Source: Herbihabitans rhizosphaerae
GTDB taxonomy: Bacteria > Actinomycetota > Actinomycetes > Mycobacteriales > Pseudonocardiaceae
Assembly (NCBI RefSeq): GCF_004216555.1
Contig: NZ_SGWQ01000010.1
Span: forward strand, 62,001-126,000
Direction of reading: 5' to 3'
Length of the DNA stretch: 64,000 bases
The notes under the pieces were generated by a model. That model was not told the DNA's origin. It ran no database searches and saw only the letters and a program-made list of their open reading frames with translations. Of the stretch, positions 53,950-61,536 are shown piece by piece; position 1 is the stretch's first letter, and each line of letters starts with the position of its first letter. A program made the position numbers and the translations under genes.

Positions 53950-54894
53950 TCAGTGCGGGGTGAGGCTGTTTCGCCTGTCCCGCACGGCATTTCGGGTGTC
54001 CTCGCCGACCAGATCGGCGTTGATCATCGCGGCCGCCTTGGCACCCCCGGCGGCGGCGGTGATCACCTGCGCGCTGGGATCGGTGACGTTGCCGGCGACC
54101 CACACGCCCGGCACGCTGGTGCGGCCGGTCTCGTCCGAGGCGACGTAGCTGCCGCCCCACGGGTGCTCGGTCGTGGTGATCCCGAGCCCGGCGAGCACGC
54201 CGGCGCGGGCCACGAATTTCGGCGTGACGAACAGCGCGCGCAGGCCGATCACCTCGCCGGTGCGCAGCCGCACGCCGGCCAGCTCGTCGGCCACCACCTC
54301 CAGCCCGGCCACCTCGCCGTCGACCACGGAGATGTCGCGCGCGGCGAACTGCTCCCACTCCTCGTCGGTGGGCTCGGCGCCGGTGTGCAGCAGCAGCGTG
54401 ACGTGCGGGGTCCACTGGCGAACCAGCGTCGTCACGTGCATCGCGTTCGGAGTCGTGGCGAGCACGGCCACCGGCTGATCGCGGATCTCCCAGCCGTGGC
54501 AGTACGGGCAGTGCAGCACGTCCCGGCCCCACCGATCGCGCAGACCGTCGAGGTCGGGCAGCTCGTCGGTCAGCCCGGTGGTGACCAGCAGCCGGCGCGC
54601 TCGCACGGTGCGATTCTCAAGGGAGACAACGAATTCGTCGCCGTCGGCGATCGCGGAGGTCACTTCGGCGGTGACGATCTCGCCGCCGTAGCCGCGCACC
54701 TCGTCGCGGCCGATCTCGAGCAGTTCGCGCGGGGGCAGGCCGTCGCGGGACAGAAAGCCGTGCAGGTGCGCGGCCGGTGCGTTGCGCGGCTCGCCGGAGT
54801 CCACGACCAGCACCGAGCGCCTTGCCCTGGTGAGCATGAGCGCGGCGTTCAGTCCGGCCGCGCCACCACCGATGATCACTACGTCGTATGTCAT
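53950..54894 (-). CDS. Thioredoxin-reductase-like FAD/NAD(P) oxidoreductase
   Basis: 314 residues. FAD motif VIIGGGAAGLNAALMLTRAR at the N-terminus, the redox pair in HCPYCHGWE (CxxC), and a C-terminal GVWVAGNVTDPSAQVITAAA FAD segment. The lack of a classical thioredoxin in the neighbourhood points to another disulfide or small-molecule substrate, such as dithiol oxidases of this class. ATG 54894 starts at the FAD motif. Divergent from an XRE-cupin regulator. Confidence 0.9.
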   Translation of the reverse strand: MTYDVVIIGGGAAGLNAALMLTRARRSVLVVDSGEPRNAPAAHLHGFLSRDGLPPRELLEIGRDEVRGYGGEIVTAEVTSAIADGDEFVVSLENRTVRARRLLVTTGLTDELPDLDGLRDRWGRDVLHCPYCHGWEIRDQPVAVLATTPNAMHVTTLVRQWTPHVTLLLHTGAEPTDEEWEQFAARDISVVDGEVAGLEVVADELAGVRLRTGEVIGLRALFVTPKFVARAGVLAGLGITTTEHPWGGSYVASDETGRTSVPGVWVAGNVTDPSAQVITAAAGGAKAAAMINADLVGEDTRNAVRDRRNSLTPH

Positions 54895-54923
54895 GCCGCC
54901 ACGGTGCGCCTTCCCGCCGCGAA

Positions 54924-54953
54924 CTGGCAAACCACGTTGCCGATCTGGCAAAC
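54924..54953. promoter_or_regulatory. Candidate operator: two CTGGCAAAC repeats
   Basis: CTGGCAAAC at 54924-54932 and 54945-54953, 21 bp apart (two helical turns), with an inverted GGCAA/TTGCC dyad at 54926-54940. It lies in the 67-bp divergent promoter of the oxidoreductase and the XRE-cupin gene, next to the regulator's start. Confidence 0.65.
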
Positions 54954-54961
54954 TGGACGCC

Positions 54962-55534
54962 ATGGCGGAGGAAATGGACGAGGTGCTCACCGCGGTCGGC
55001 CCTCGGCTGCGGGAACTGCGCCGGCGCGCTGGCGCCACCCTGGCGTCGCTGTCGGAGATCACCGGGATCTCGGTGAGCACGCTGTCCCGGCTGGAGTCGG
55101 GTGAGCGCAAGCCGAGCCTGGAGCTGTTGCTACCGCTCGCGCGGGTGCACCGGGTGCCGCTGGACGAACTGGTCGGCGCACCGGAGACGGGCGACCCTCG
55201 GGTGCACGCGCGGCCGATCCGCCGCGACGGGCGCACCTACCTTCCGCTGACCAGGCGGCCGGGCGGCGTGCAGGCGTACAAGCTGATCCTGCCCCCGGGC
55301 GAAGGAGAGCCGGACCCGCGCGTGCACGAGGGCTACGAGTGGTTCTACGTGCTCAACGGGCGGGTGCGCCTGGTACTCGGCGAGCGCGAGACCGTGCTGA
55401 AACCGGGTGAGGCGGCCGAGTTCGACACGCATGTGCCCCACTGGTTCGCCGCCGCGGACTCGCGACCCGCCGAGATCCTGTCACTGTTCGGGCCGCAGGG
55501 AGAGCGGCTGCACGTGCGGGCCCGTACTACCTGA
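54962..55534 (+). CDS. XRE-family regulator with C-terminal cupin
   Basis: 190 residues. The XRE helix-turn-helix (RLRELRRRAGATLASLSEITG, then SVSTLSRLESGERKPS) occupies 10-70; a cupin domain (EGYEWFYVLNGRVRLVLGE, then AEFDTHVPHWF) occupies 110-185 and probably binds the effector. It likely controls the divergent oxidoreductase. The frame ends directly before the stop of the convergent coiled-coil gene. Confidence 0.9.
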   Translation: MAEEMDEVLTAVGPRLRELRRRAGATLASLSEITGISVSTLSRLESGERKPSLELLLPLARVHRVPLDELVGAPETGDPRVHARPIRRDGRTYLPLTRRPGGVQAYKLILPPGEGEPDPRVHEGYEWFYVLNGRVRLVLGERETVLKPGEAAEFDTHVPHWFAAADSRPAEILSLFGPQGERLHVRARTT

Positions 55535-56287
55535 TCAGGGCTTCGTGCCGCCGTCGCCCTTCTTGTCGGTGAGCAGCGCCGTGATCCTCTCGATGCCCTT
55601 GCGCATGTCGGACATCTCGCCGTGGACCTGCGTGAAGCCCTCGCGCATCTCGCTCCGCAAGGACCTGATCTCGGCACCATGCTGGACCAGCGTTTGGCCT
55701 TGTTGGACCTGGGTTTCGCGGAGGGCGCTGATGTCGACGCCTTGTTGGACCTGGGTTTCGCGGAGGGCGCTGATGTCGACGCCTTGTTGGACCTGGGTTT
55801 CGCGGAGGGCGCTGATGTCGACGCCTTGTTCGATCTGGGTTTCGCGGAGGGCGCTGATGTCGACGCCTTGCTGGACCTGGGTTTCGCGGAGGGCGCTGAT
55901 GTCGACGCCTTGCTGGACCTGGGTTTCGCGGAGGGCGCTGATGTCGACGCCTTGTTCGACCTGGGTTTGACGGAGGGCCTTGATCTCCAGGCCGTGCTCG
56001 ATCTGGACCGTGCGCAGGGTGGTGATCTCGACGCCGTGCTCAGTCTGGGTCTGGCGGATGGCGGTGATGTCGCGCCCGTGGTCGATCTGGATCTGGCGGA
56101 TGGCGGTGATGTCGCGGCCGTGGTCGATCTGGGTTTCGCGGAGCGCGTTCAGAGATCCGGTGTGGGCGCGCAACTGCTGCTGGACGTCGCCCACGTCTTC
56201 GTGGGCCGTGGCGGCCAGGAATCGGGCGGCTATCGCGTGGTCGCGCGCCTCCGCCACTTGGCGTCGGATGCCCTCGTACTTGCTCAT
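55535..56287 (-). CDS. Coiled-coil protein of tandem 14-residue repeats
   Basis: 250 residues. Residues 42-195 are eleven consecutive 14-residue repeats; the last six (112-195) are almost identical, QGVDISALRETQ plus two variable residues. Hydrophobic residues recur in a heptad-compatible spacing, predicting a long coiled coil. Flanking parts are helical and charged. The ATG follows GGGGAG. The opposite strand is also open because the DNA repeat is a multiple of three, but it lacks a ribosome site. Function unknown; no membrane segment or signal is seen. Confidence 0.75.
   Translation of the reverse strand: MSKYEGIRRQVAEARDHAIAARFLAATAHEDVGDVQQQLRAHTGSLNALRETQIDHGRDITAIRQIQIDHGRDITAIRQTQTEHGVEITTLRTVQIEHGLEIKALRQTQVEQGVDISALRETQVQQGVDISALRETQVQQGVDISALRETQIEQGVDISALRETQVQQGVDISALRETQVQQGVDISALRETQVQQGQTLVQHGAEIRSLRSEMREGFTQVHGEMSDMRKGIERITALLTDKKGDGGTKP
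55703..56164. repeat. 42-bp tandem repeat array
   Basis: Eleven 42-bp units encoding the coiled-coil repeats. The six units at 55703-55954 are near-identical at DNA level, with differences mostly at two positions; the five at 55955-56164 are diverged. The gradient suggests recent expansion at the 3' side of the gene. Confidence 0.9.
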
Positions 56288-56376
56288 GATCTCCCCATGG
56301 GGTCGGTGCCTGTGCTGACGAGGCCATCTTCACCAGGAAGCCGGATTACGCCAAATGGCCTATCCACAGGCCGAAG

Positions 56377-56580
56377 TTATCCACAGGAAGGCATGGGCCC
56401 CTTGACAGAGGTGATCAGCGCGGTCACGGTCACGGGCTCGACGGCCATCACCACGTGGGGGTTCTTCGAGTCACGGAACAGCGCGCCGGCGGCGGGCCAG
56501 GCCAGCTCGACACAGTCGGTCTGATTGGCGCTGTAGGTGCTCTTGCGCCAGGTGAGCCGGTCGTGATCAGGCGTGGTCAT
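56377..56580 (-). CDS. DUF397 protein
   Basis: 67 residues, DUF397 family: TWRKSTYSANQTDCVELA, then LFRDSKNP. Such proteins accompany XRE/DUF5753 regulators in actinomycetes (WhiJ/BldB-like systems) and may act as their partners. The stop of the upstream XRE gene is 10 nt away. Confidence 0.92.
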   Translation of the reverse strand: MTTPDHDRLTWRKSTYSANQTDCVELAWPAAGALFRDSKNPHVVMAVEPVTVTALITSVKGPMPSCG

Positions 56581-56590
56581 CGTGCTCCTC

Positions 56591-57442
56591 TCACGGGGCG
56601 CCCAGCTCGCTCGCCAGGCTGGCGATCCACTCCCTCGATTGTTCCGGGTCCAGCGCGACGGTGTCGAGCCTTGCCAGGATCTTCTGGTAGGAGGCGACGG
56701 TCTCCTTGCGTTCGGGGAACACGCTGGTGTTCTCGTTCTCCAGGTGCAGCACCGGGTTGATCTCGGTGAACTCCATCAGCACGAAGGGCGTCGCGATGGC
56801 GGCGTGGAAGCCGACCTCGTCCGGGATCACCCGAATGACGACGCGCGGGCGCACCGACAGCCGCAGCAGGTGGTGCAACTGGTCCGATTTGATCTCAGGC
56901 CCGGGGCCGGTGCGGCTCAGCGCGTACTCGTCGACGAAGAACCGGCACAGCGGAGCGCGGCGGCGGTCCAGGATCTCCTGACGGTGCAGCCGTGCTTCGA
57001 TCCGCTCGTCGATCTCGTCGGGCGGAATGGTCACCGATTCGGCCATGATCGCCCGGCTGTAGTCGGGGATCTGCAGCAGGCCAGGTATGAGATGGCCGTG
57101 GTAGGCGTTGATCGCCGCCGCCGCGTCCTCGTGATCGATCAACGTACGGAGTTCAGCCGGCAGGCGGTCGCCGAACTCCTGCAACCAGCCCGGCTCGTGC
57201 GCCCGCCGGTTCAGTTCCAGCAGCCGTTCGCGCTCCTCGCCGACGATGTCGCACATGGTCAGCAGCGACGACACGTCCGCTTCGCTCACCCCGCGTGTCG
57301 CGCGCAGGATGTGGCTGATCTTGCTCGGCGACCAGCGCATGCGGCGGGCCACCTCCTTGCTCTCCAGTCCGCGCTCGCGAAGCGCACGACGCAGCGCCAG
57401 CCCCAGTTCACGCATCCGGACCGTGGATTCCTTGTCGCCCAT
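56591..57442 (-). CDS. XRE-family regulator with DUF5753 domain
   Basis: 283 residues. The helix-turn-helix (RRALRERGLESKEVARRM, then SPSKISHILRATRGVS) lies in 10-65; the DUF5753 sensor domain (PGLLQIPDYSRAIM; RLHRQEIL; VIRVIPDEVGFHAA) follows. ATG 57442 has GGAGGGG upstream. With DUF397 it forms a developmental or specialised-metabolism regulator pair typical of Streptomyces relatives. Confidence 0.92.
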   Translation of the reverse strand: MGDKESTVRMRELGLALRRALRERGLESKEVARRMRWSPSKISHILRATRGVSEADVSSLLTMCDIVGEERERLLELNRRAHEPGWLQEFGDRLPAELRTLIDHEDAAAAINAYHGHLIPGLLQIPDYSRAIMAESVTIPPDEIDERIEARLHRQEILDRRRAPLCRFFVDEYALSRTGPGPEIKSDQLHHLLRLSVRPRVVIRVIPDEVGFHAAIATPFVLMEFTEINPVLHLENENTSVFPERKETVASYQKILARLDTVALDPEQSREWIASLASELGAP

Positions 57443-57591
57443 GGCTTTCCCCTCCTTTAGGTGCCACCACGTTATGGCGGTCGGCCGCCGTGCACCGGCG
57501 CGGCGCGCGCGAATTCCCCCTATCGGAGCTGGAAGCACCTCAGGTAACCCGGTCGAGTAGACGTGCCGAACTCCGACAGACGGGACACCAC

Positions 57592-57873
57592 ATGCTCGAG
57601 CACGACCAGAACCTGTTGGTACGCTTCACAAAGCTCGCCAACGAAGTGTCCACATTGGACACACGGGCGGCCCGCGATCTGGCGCGCGAGCTGTCCCAGG
57701 CGCTCGGGTGGACCAACGCGTCGGAGCAGGCGTGCCGGATGCGGCGGCTCGCACTGTGCATGCTCGACCTGGCGCTGGAGTTCCAGGACCGCGCCGCCGA
57801 CCTGGACCGCGTGATCATCGACATGCCCGTAGGCTGCCCGCGTGGGGCGATTGATCGTGATCGAAGGGCTTGA
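57592..57873 (+). CDS. Small helical hypothetical protein upstream of tmk
   Basis: 93 residues, helical: NLLVRFTKLANEVSTLDT, then ARDLARELSQALGWTNASEQ and RRLALCMLDLALEFQDRAAD. Overlaps tmk by 32 nt. It is partly duplicated at 59291-59418 with the tmk copy, which shows the two genes were copied as a unit. Function unknown. Confidence 0.7.
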   Translation: MLEHDQNLLVRFTKLANEVSTLDTRAARDLARELSQALGWTNASEQACRMRRLALCMLDLALEFQDRAADLDRVIIDMPVGCPRGAIDRDRRA

Positions 57874-58495
57874 CGGCGCCGGCAAGCGGACCATGTCCGA
57901 CGGGCTGACCGGTGCGCTGGAGCGTCGTGGCGCGCGCGTGGTGCGCCGGGCGTTCCCGCGCTATGACGAGGACGTGCACGCGGCGTTGATCAAGGACGCG
58001 TTGCACGGGCGGCTCGGTGATCTCGGCGAGTCGGCGCACGGTATGGCTGTACTTTTCGCGCTGGATCGCTTGGGCGCCAAGGAAAAGCTGGCCGCGGACC
58101 GGGCCTCGGCCGACGTCGTGCTGCTCGACCGCTACATCGCCTCCAACGCGGCTTACCTCGCCGCACGGCTGCGGCAGAGTGCCGCCGGCGAGGGCGTGAC
58201 CTGGGTGCGTGAGCTGGAGATCGACCGCTTCGGCATTCCCGTGCCGGACGCGCAGATCCTGCTCCGGGTGCCGTCCGACGTGGCCGCCGCCCGGGCCGAG
58301 CGCCGCGCTCGCGAAGAGACTGATCGCGAGCGGGACACCTGGGAGTCGGACGGCGGCCTGCAGGCGCGCGTCGAGGTCGTCTACGAGGACCTGGCCGCCG
58401 CGTCCTGGCTGTCCCCGTGGCAGGTCGTCGACGGACTGTCCACAGTCGATTTCGACGCCCTCACGGTGACCCTTCTCGGCGGCTCACCGGGATAA
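57842..58495 (+). CDS. tmk: Thymidylate kinase
   Basis: Phosphorylates dTMP to dTDP. 217 residues: P-loop EGLDGAGKRT near residues 8-17, the substrate motif LDRYIASNAAY, and a basic lid (AERRAREETDRERD). The GTG start places the P-loop at the normal position. In many actinobacteria tmk lies between sahH and mtrA; here sahH is 30 kb upstream. It is the intact copy, judged against the deleted copy at 59.3-59.9 kb. Confidence 0.93.
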   Translation: MGRLIVIEGLDGAGKRTMSDGLTGALERRGARVVRRAFPRYDEDVHAALIKDALHGRLGDLGESAHGMAVLFALDRLGAKEKLAADRASADVVLLDRYIASNAAYLAARLRQSAAGEGVTWVRELEIDRFGIPVPDAQILLRVPSDVAAARAERRAREETDRERDTWESDGGLQARVEVVYEDLAAASWLSPWQVVDGLSTVDFDALTVTLLGGSPG

Positions 58496-58500
58496 CCCAA

Positions 58501-58770
58501 TTAGTTGGTGATGAGCCACAAATGCCACGGCACGTTTGGCGCGGGTGCCCCGCCTGGCTCGTAAAGGCAGCTGAAGTTGTCGTACCAGCCGTTGTTCACT
58601 TGCCAAATGCCCTGGTTAACGCACGTGTCGGAGTCCTTATACCACCCGCCGGACGTGCTCCCGGCCGGCCCGACGTCGTTCGAGGTCGCCGCGCTCGCCG
58701 GGGCCGCGAAAGCCACGGAGCCGACGACCGCCACCGCGGCCAGTACGCCCGCGAAAGTCTTGCTTGTCAT
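58501..58770 (-). CDS. Small secreted protein
   Basis: 89 residues. Signal peptide TFAGVLAAVAVVGSVAFAAP ending near ASA (about residue 27), then a mature part of about 62 residues rich in G, W, N and Y with two cysteines (DTCVNQG, FSCLYE) that could form one disulfide. Base composition is less GC-rich than the neighbours. The ATG follows GAAGG. No family recognised. It is convergent to tmk with 5 bp between stops. Confidence 0.75.
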   Translation of the reverse strand: MTSKTFAGVLAAVAVVGSVAFAAPASAATSNDVGPAGSTSGGWYKDSDTCVNQGIWQVNNGWYDNFSCLYEPGGAPAPNVPWHLWLITN

Positions 58771-59194
58771 GTATTCCAACCTTCGGTCAATGGCACAACA
58801 AATGACCACAGATCGGCTATGTCAATGACCCCGCCCCAGATCCCCATTGACCGACACCGAAAACGAGGCCAGTCATGCTGCGCTACAAGGAAATGGTTAC
58901 ACCTCGACTACTACCCACGATTCGGCACGCTGTCAAGGCGAGCGTGCCGCCGTCCGACGGCCGGTCTGGAGTGACCGCCGCCGAGCTTGATCGGCTGGCG
59001 CTGATCCGGTAACTCGCGTGGTGCTGGATGTGGACGGCGCTGCGAATGCTCGAGTCGTTGGGGGATCAGAGGTGCACCGCGCAGGTGTGGCTGCGTATCG
59101 GCCGTGCCCAGGTGGGCGATGCACAGCGCGGGACTCACGGGTGCAGAGCGCGGGACTCGCGCGTTCACGACACGCGCGAGGCGGGAAGATCGCG
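58771..59194. other. Gene-poor stretch before the mtrA remnant
   Basis: About 420 bp with no credible gene. The left end serves as the promoter of the small secreted protein gene. Between 59120 and 59170 the string AGCGCGGGACTC appears twice, 21 bp apart, a possible small repeat. The rest looks like degraded coding sequence, given its GC-rich but interrupted frames. Confidence 0.5.
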
Positions 59195-59297
59195 TCACGC
59201 GTGCTGGTAGTGGATGACGATCCGGCTCTCGCCGAGATGCTGACGATCGTGTTGCGAGGCGAGGGGTTCGACACCGCGGTGGTCGGCGACGGCTCGC
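59195..59297 (+). pseudogene. mtrA remnant (N-terminal codons of the response regulator)
   Basis: Encodes RVLVVDDDPALAEML and IVLRGEGFDTAVVGDG, the beginning of the essential response regulator MtrA (acid pocket DDD of the receiver). The frame then runs straight into the duplicated tmk-region sequence at about 59290, so the phosphoacceptor and DNA-binding domains are missing. A functional mtrA must lie elsewhere. Confidence 0.85.
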
Positions 59298-59893
59298 GAT
59301 CTGGCGCGTGAGCTGTCCCAGGCGCTCGGGTGGACCAACGCGTCGGAGCAGGCGTGCCGGATGCGGCGGCTGGCACTGTCCATGCTGGACTTGGCGCTGG
59401 AGTTCCAGGACCGCGCCGGCAAGCGGACATGTCCGACGGGTTGACCGGTGCGCTGGAGCGTCGTGGCGCGCGCGTGGTGCGGCGGGCGTTCCCGCGTTAC
59501 ACCGAGGACGTGCACGCCGCGTTGATCAAGGACGCGCTGCACGGGCGGCTCGGCGAGTCGGCGCACGGTATGGCTGTACTCTTCGCGCTGGATCGCTTGG
59601 GCGCCAAGGAAAAGCTGGCCGCGGACCTGGCCTCGGCCGACGTGCTGCTGCTCGACCGCTACATCGCCTCCAACGCCGCCTACCTGGCCGCACGGCTGCG
59701 GCAGAGCGCCGCCGGCGAGGGCGTGACCTGGGTGCGTGAGCTGGAGATCGACCGGTTCGGCATTCCCGTGCCGGACGCGCAGATCCTGTTGCGGGTGCCG
59801 TCCGACGTGGCAGGTCGTAGACGGACTGTCCACAGTAGACTTCGACACCCTCGTGGCGACTCTTCTCGGCGGCTCGCCAGCCCGGCGGTCAGA
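59291..59893 (+). pseudogene. Second, deleted copy of the small-gene/tmk region
   Basis: Closely similar to 57666-58490. It has lost 85 bp at 59413-59418 (removing the tmk start and P-loop), one base near 59428, 9 bp near 59549-59553 and 137 bp at 59806-59811. The three larger deletions end in direct repeats of 5-6 bp (GCGCCG, CTCGG, CGTGGC). The remaining frame cannot make a working kinase. Confidence 0.9.
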
Positions 59894-59897
59894 GTAG

Positions 59898-60163
59898 TCC
59901 ACCCATTTTACGATAACGCGGCGCGGTAATCACTACTGCGAATGAGTGCACTGTCGCGCGTCTTTTGAGTATCATCGAAGTGGTTGTCCGGCATATGCCT
60001 GATGGGGTACCATTTTGGTGGGGAGATGCGGATCCATCTGGGGTGATTACTACTCGTCCTGGTGCGACTGCCAGGCGTTACGCCGGTCTGGGGAAATAGT
60101 TTCACGTGTTTGAGATGGCTTCGTCGAACGCGCCGGCGTGCCTATCTGCTGGGGGAGATCGAA
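59898..60163. promoter_or_regulatory. AT-richer upstream region of the LuxR-type regulator
   Basis: 266 bp without a gene. GTAATCAC (59926-59933) and its exact complement GTGATTAC (60043-60050) are separated by 109 bp, each followed by TACT or CTACT. The spacing suggests two regulator sites rather than a hairpin. A transcription start for the downstream gene is expected here. Confidence 0.5.
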
Positions 60164-60868
60164 TTGGGTGACACGCATTCTGATTGTGACGTTTATTCGG
60201 ATTCCAATGCGCTCGTTCGGGTGGCATTGATCGAAGAGGATCCGTTGTACCGTTCCGCCGTTCGCCGGGTGGTCGAGGACGCTGGAGCCGTGACCGTCGT
60301 CGGCGAGGCGGCCAGCGTCGACGAGTTCGCCGCAGGCCAGTCATCCGGCGGGCACATCGACGTCGCGGTGATCGGCATGTACGACATCACGGCGTGCATC
60401 GCGGCGGTCCAGGCACTCACCGATGGTGGCGTGACGACCAACGGCTCGACGCCGCGCGGCGTCCTCGTCATGGCGCCGCGGTACTCCGACGACGCGCTGC
60501 TGAGCGTGCTGCGCGCGGGCGCCCGCGGCTACGTGATCAAGGGCGGATCGCACCGAGAACTGCTGCTCGGGCTGCGCGTGGTCGCGGACGGCGGCGCGAT
60601 GTTCGGCTCCGCGGTCGCGGGCAGGCTCGGCGGTTACCTCGCCGAACCGCGCGACCACGACGGCCAGCACCCGTTCCCGGCGCTGACCGCGCGGGAGCGG
60701 CAGGTCCTCGAGTTGATCGCGAAGGGGCACAGCAACAGGAGGATCGCCCGCGCGCTCGTGCTGTCCGAGAAGACCGTGCGCAACCACGTGACCCGGCTGT
60801 ACCGCAAGCTGGACGTCACCGACAGAATCGCCGCCGCCACTCGCGCCCGCGACAACGGAATCAGTTAG
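60164..60868 (+). CDS. LuxR/NarL-type regulator with atypical receiver
   Basis: 234 residues. The receiver has the acidic pair (ALIEEDPLY) and the conserved lysine (YVIKGG), but the phosphoacceptor strand reads VAVIGMYDI, with Gly where Asp is expected. The C-terminal LuxR domain is complete: LTARERQVLELIAKGHSNRRIA, then VSEKTVRNH-like LSEKTVRNHVTRLYRKL. TTG 60164 is chosen for GGGGGAG six bases upstream. No kinase is coupled to it. Its stop overlaps that of the convergent regulator. Confidence 0.85.
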   Translation: MGDTHSDCDVYSDSNALVRVALIEEDPLYRSAVRRVVEDAGAVTVVGEAASVDEFAAGQSSGGHIDVAVIGMYDITACIAAVQALTDGGVTTNGSTPRGVLVMAPRYSDDALLSVLRAGARGYVIKGGSHRELLLGLRVVADGGAMFGSAVAGRLGGYLAEPRDHDGQHPFPALTARERQVLELIAKGHSNRRIARALVLSEKTVRNHVTRLYRKLDVTDRIAAATRARDNGIS

Positions 60869-61536
60869 CGCGCAGGCGAGATCAGGCCGGTTTCGTACGC
60901 GATGATCACCAGCTGGATCCGGTCCCGCGCGTCCAGCTTGTCGAGCAGGTGGGCCAGGTGCGTCTTCACCGTCGCCGTGCTCACGTGCAGATGCCTGGCG
61001 ATCTCCGGATTCGACAGGCCCTTGGCGACCAGCACGAGCACCTCGCGCTCGCGCGCGGTCAGCCCGCTCAGTTCCGACGGCACCACTGTCGCCGGCTCCG
61101 GGCGGCGACAGAACTCGGTGATCAGCCGGCGGGTCACGGCCGGTGCGAGCAGGCTCTCGCCGTCTGCCACCACCGACACCGCGCGCAGCAGATCGGCCGG
61201 CGGGATGTCCTTGAGCAGGAACCCGCTCGCGCCCGCGCGCAGAGCGGCGAACACATAGGCGTCCAGGTCGAACATGGTCAAGATCAGCACCTTGACCGCG
61301 CTGGTCGCCTCGCCGTCACACAGCGCCTTGGTCGCCTCGATGCCGTCCATCTCCGGCATCCGCACGTCCATCAGCACCACATCGGGCTTGTGCTCACGCG
61401 CCGCGTCGACCGCCGTGCGGCCGTTGTCCGCCTCGGCGACGACCGTGAAGCCGGGCTCGGAGTCGATCAACAGCCGGAAACTCCCGCGCAGCAGCGCCTG
61501 ATCGTCGGCGACCAGGACGCGGATCGGATCACTCAC
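60865..61536 (-). CDS. NarL-type response regulator
   Basis: 223 residues with a canonical receiver (VLVADDQALLR; phosphoacceptor in VVLMDVRMPEMDG; lysine in FLLKDI) and a LuxR DNA-binding domain (LTAREREVLVLVAKGLSN). The GTG overlaps the histidine kinase stop (GTGA), so the pair is co-translated. Likely controls the divergent ABC exporter genes. Confidence 0.93.
   Translation of the reverse strand: MSDPIRVLVADDQALLRGSFRLLIDSEPGFTVVAEADNGRTAVDAAREHKPDVVLMDVRMPEMDGIEATKALCDGEATSAVKVLILTMFDLDAYVFAALRAGASGFLLKDIPPADLLRAVSVVADGESLLAPAVTRRLITEFCRRPEPATVVPSELSGLTAREREVLVLVAKGLSNPEIARHLHVSTATVKTHLAHLLDKLDARDRIQLVIIAYETGLISPAR

Noticed and set aside
55622-56524. Long open frame on the + strand through the 42-bp repeats (LDLGFAEGADVDAL repeats)
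   Set aside because: Open only because the repeat unit is a multiple of three; it has no ribosome site and the - strand frame has GGGGAG, a natural start and helical coiled-coil character.
58911-59198. 95-codon - strand frame before the mtrA remnant
   Set aside because: Proline/arginine/histidine-rich with no ribosome site or recognisable sequence.
59330-59929. Second functional thymidylate kinase gene
   Set aside because: The start and P-loop are deleted and the end is frameshifted by a 137-bp deletion, so it cannot encode an active kinase.
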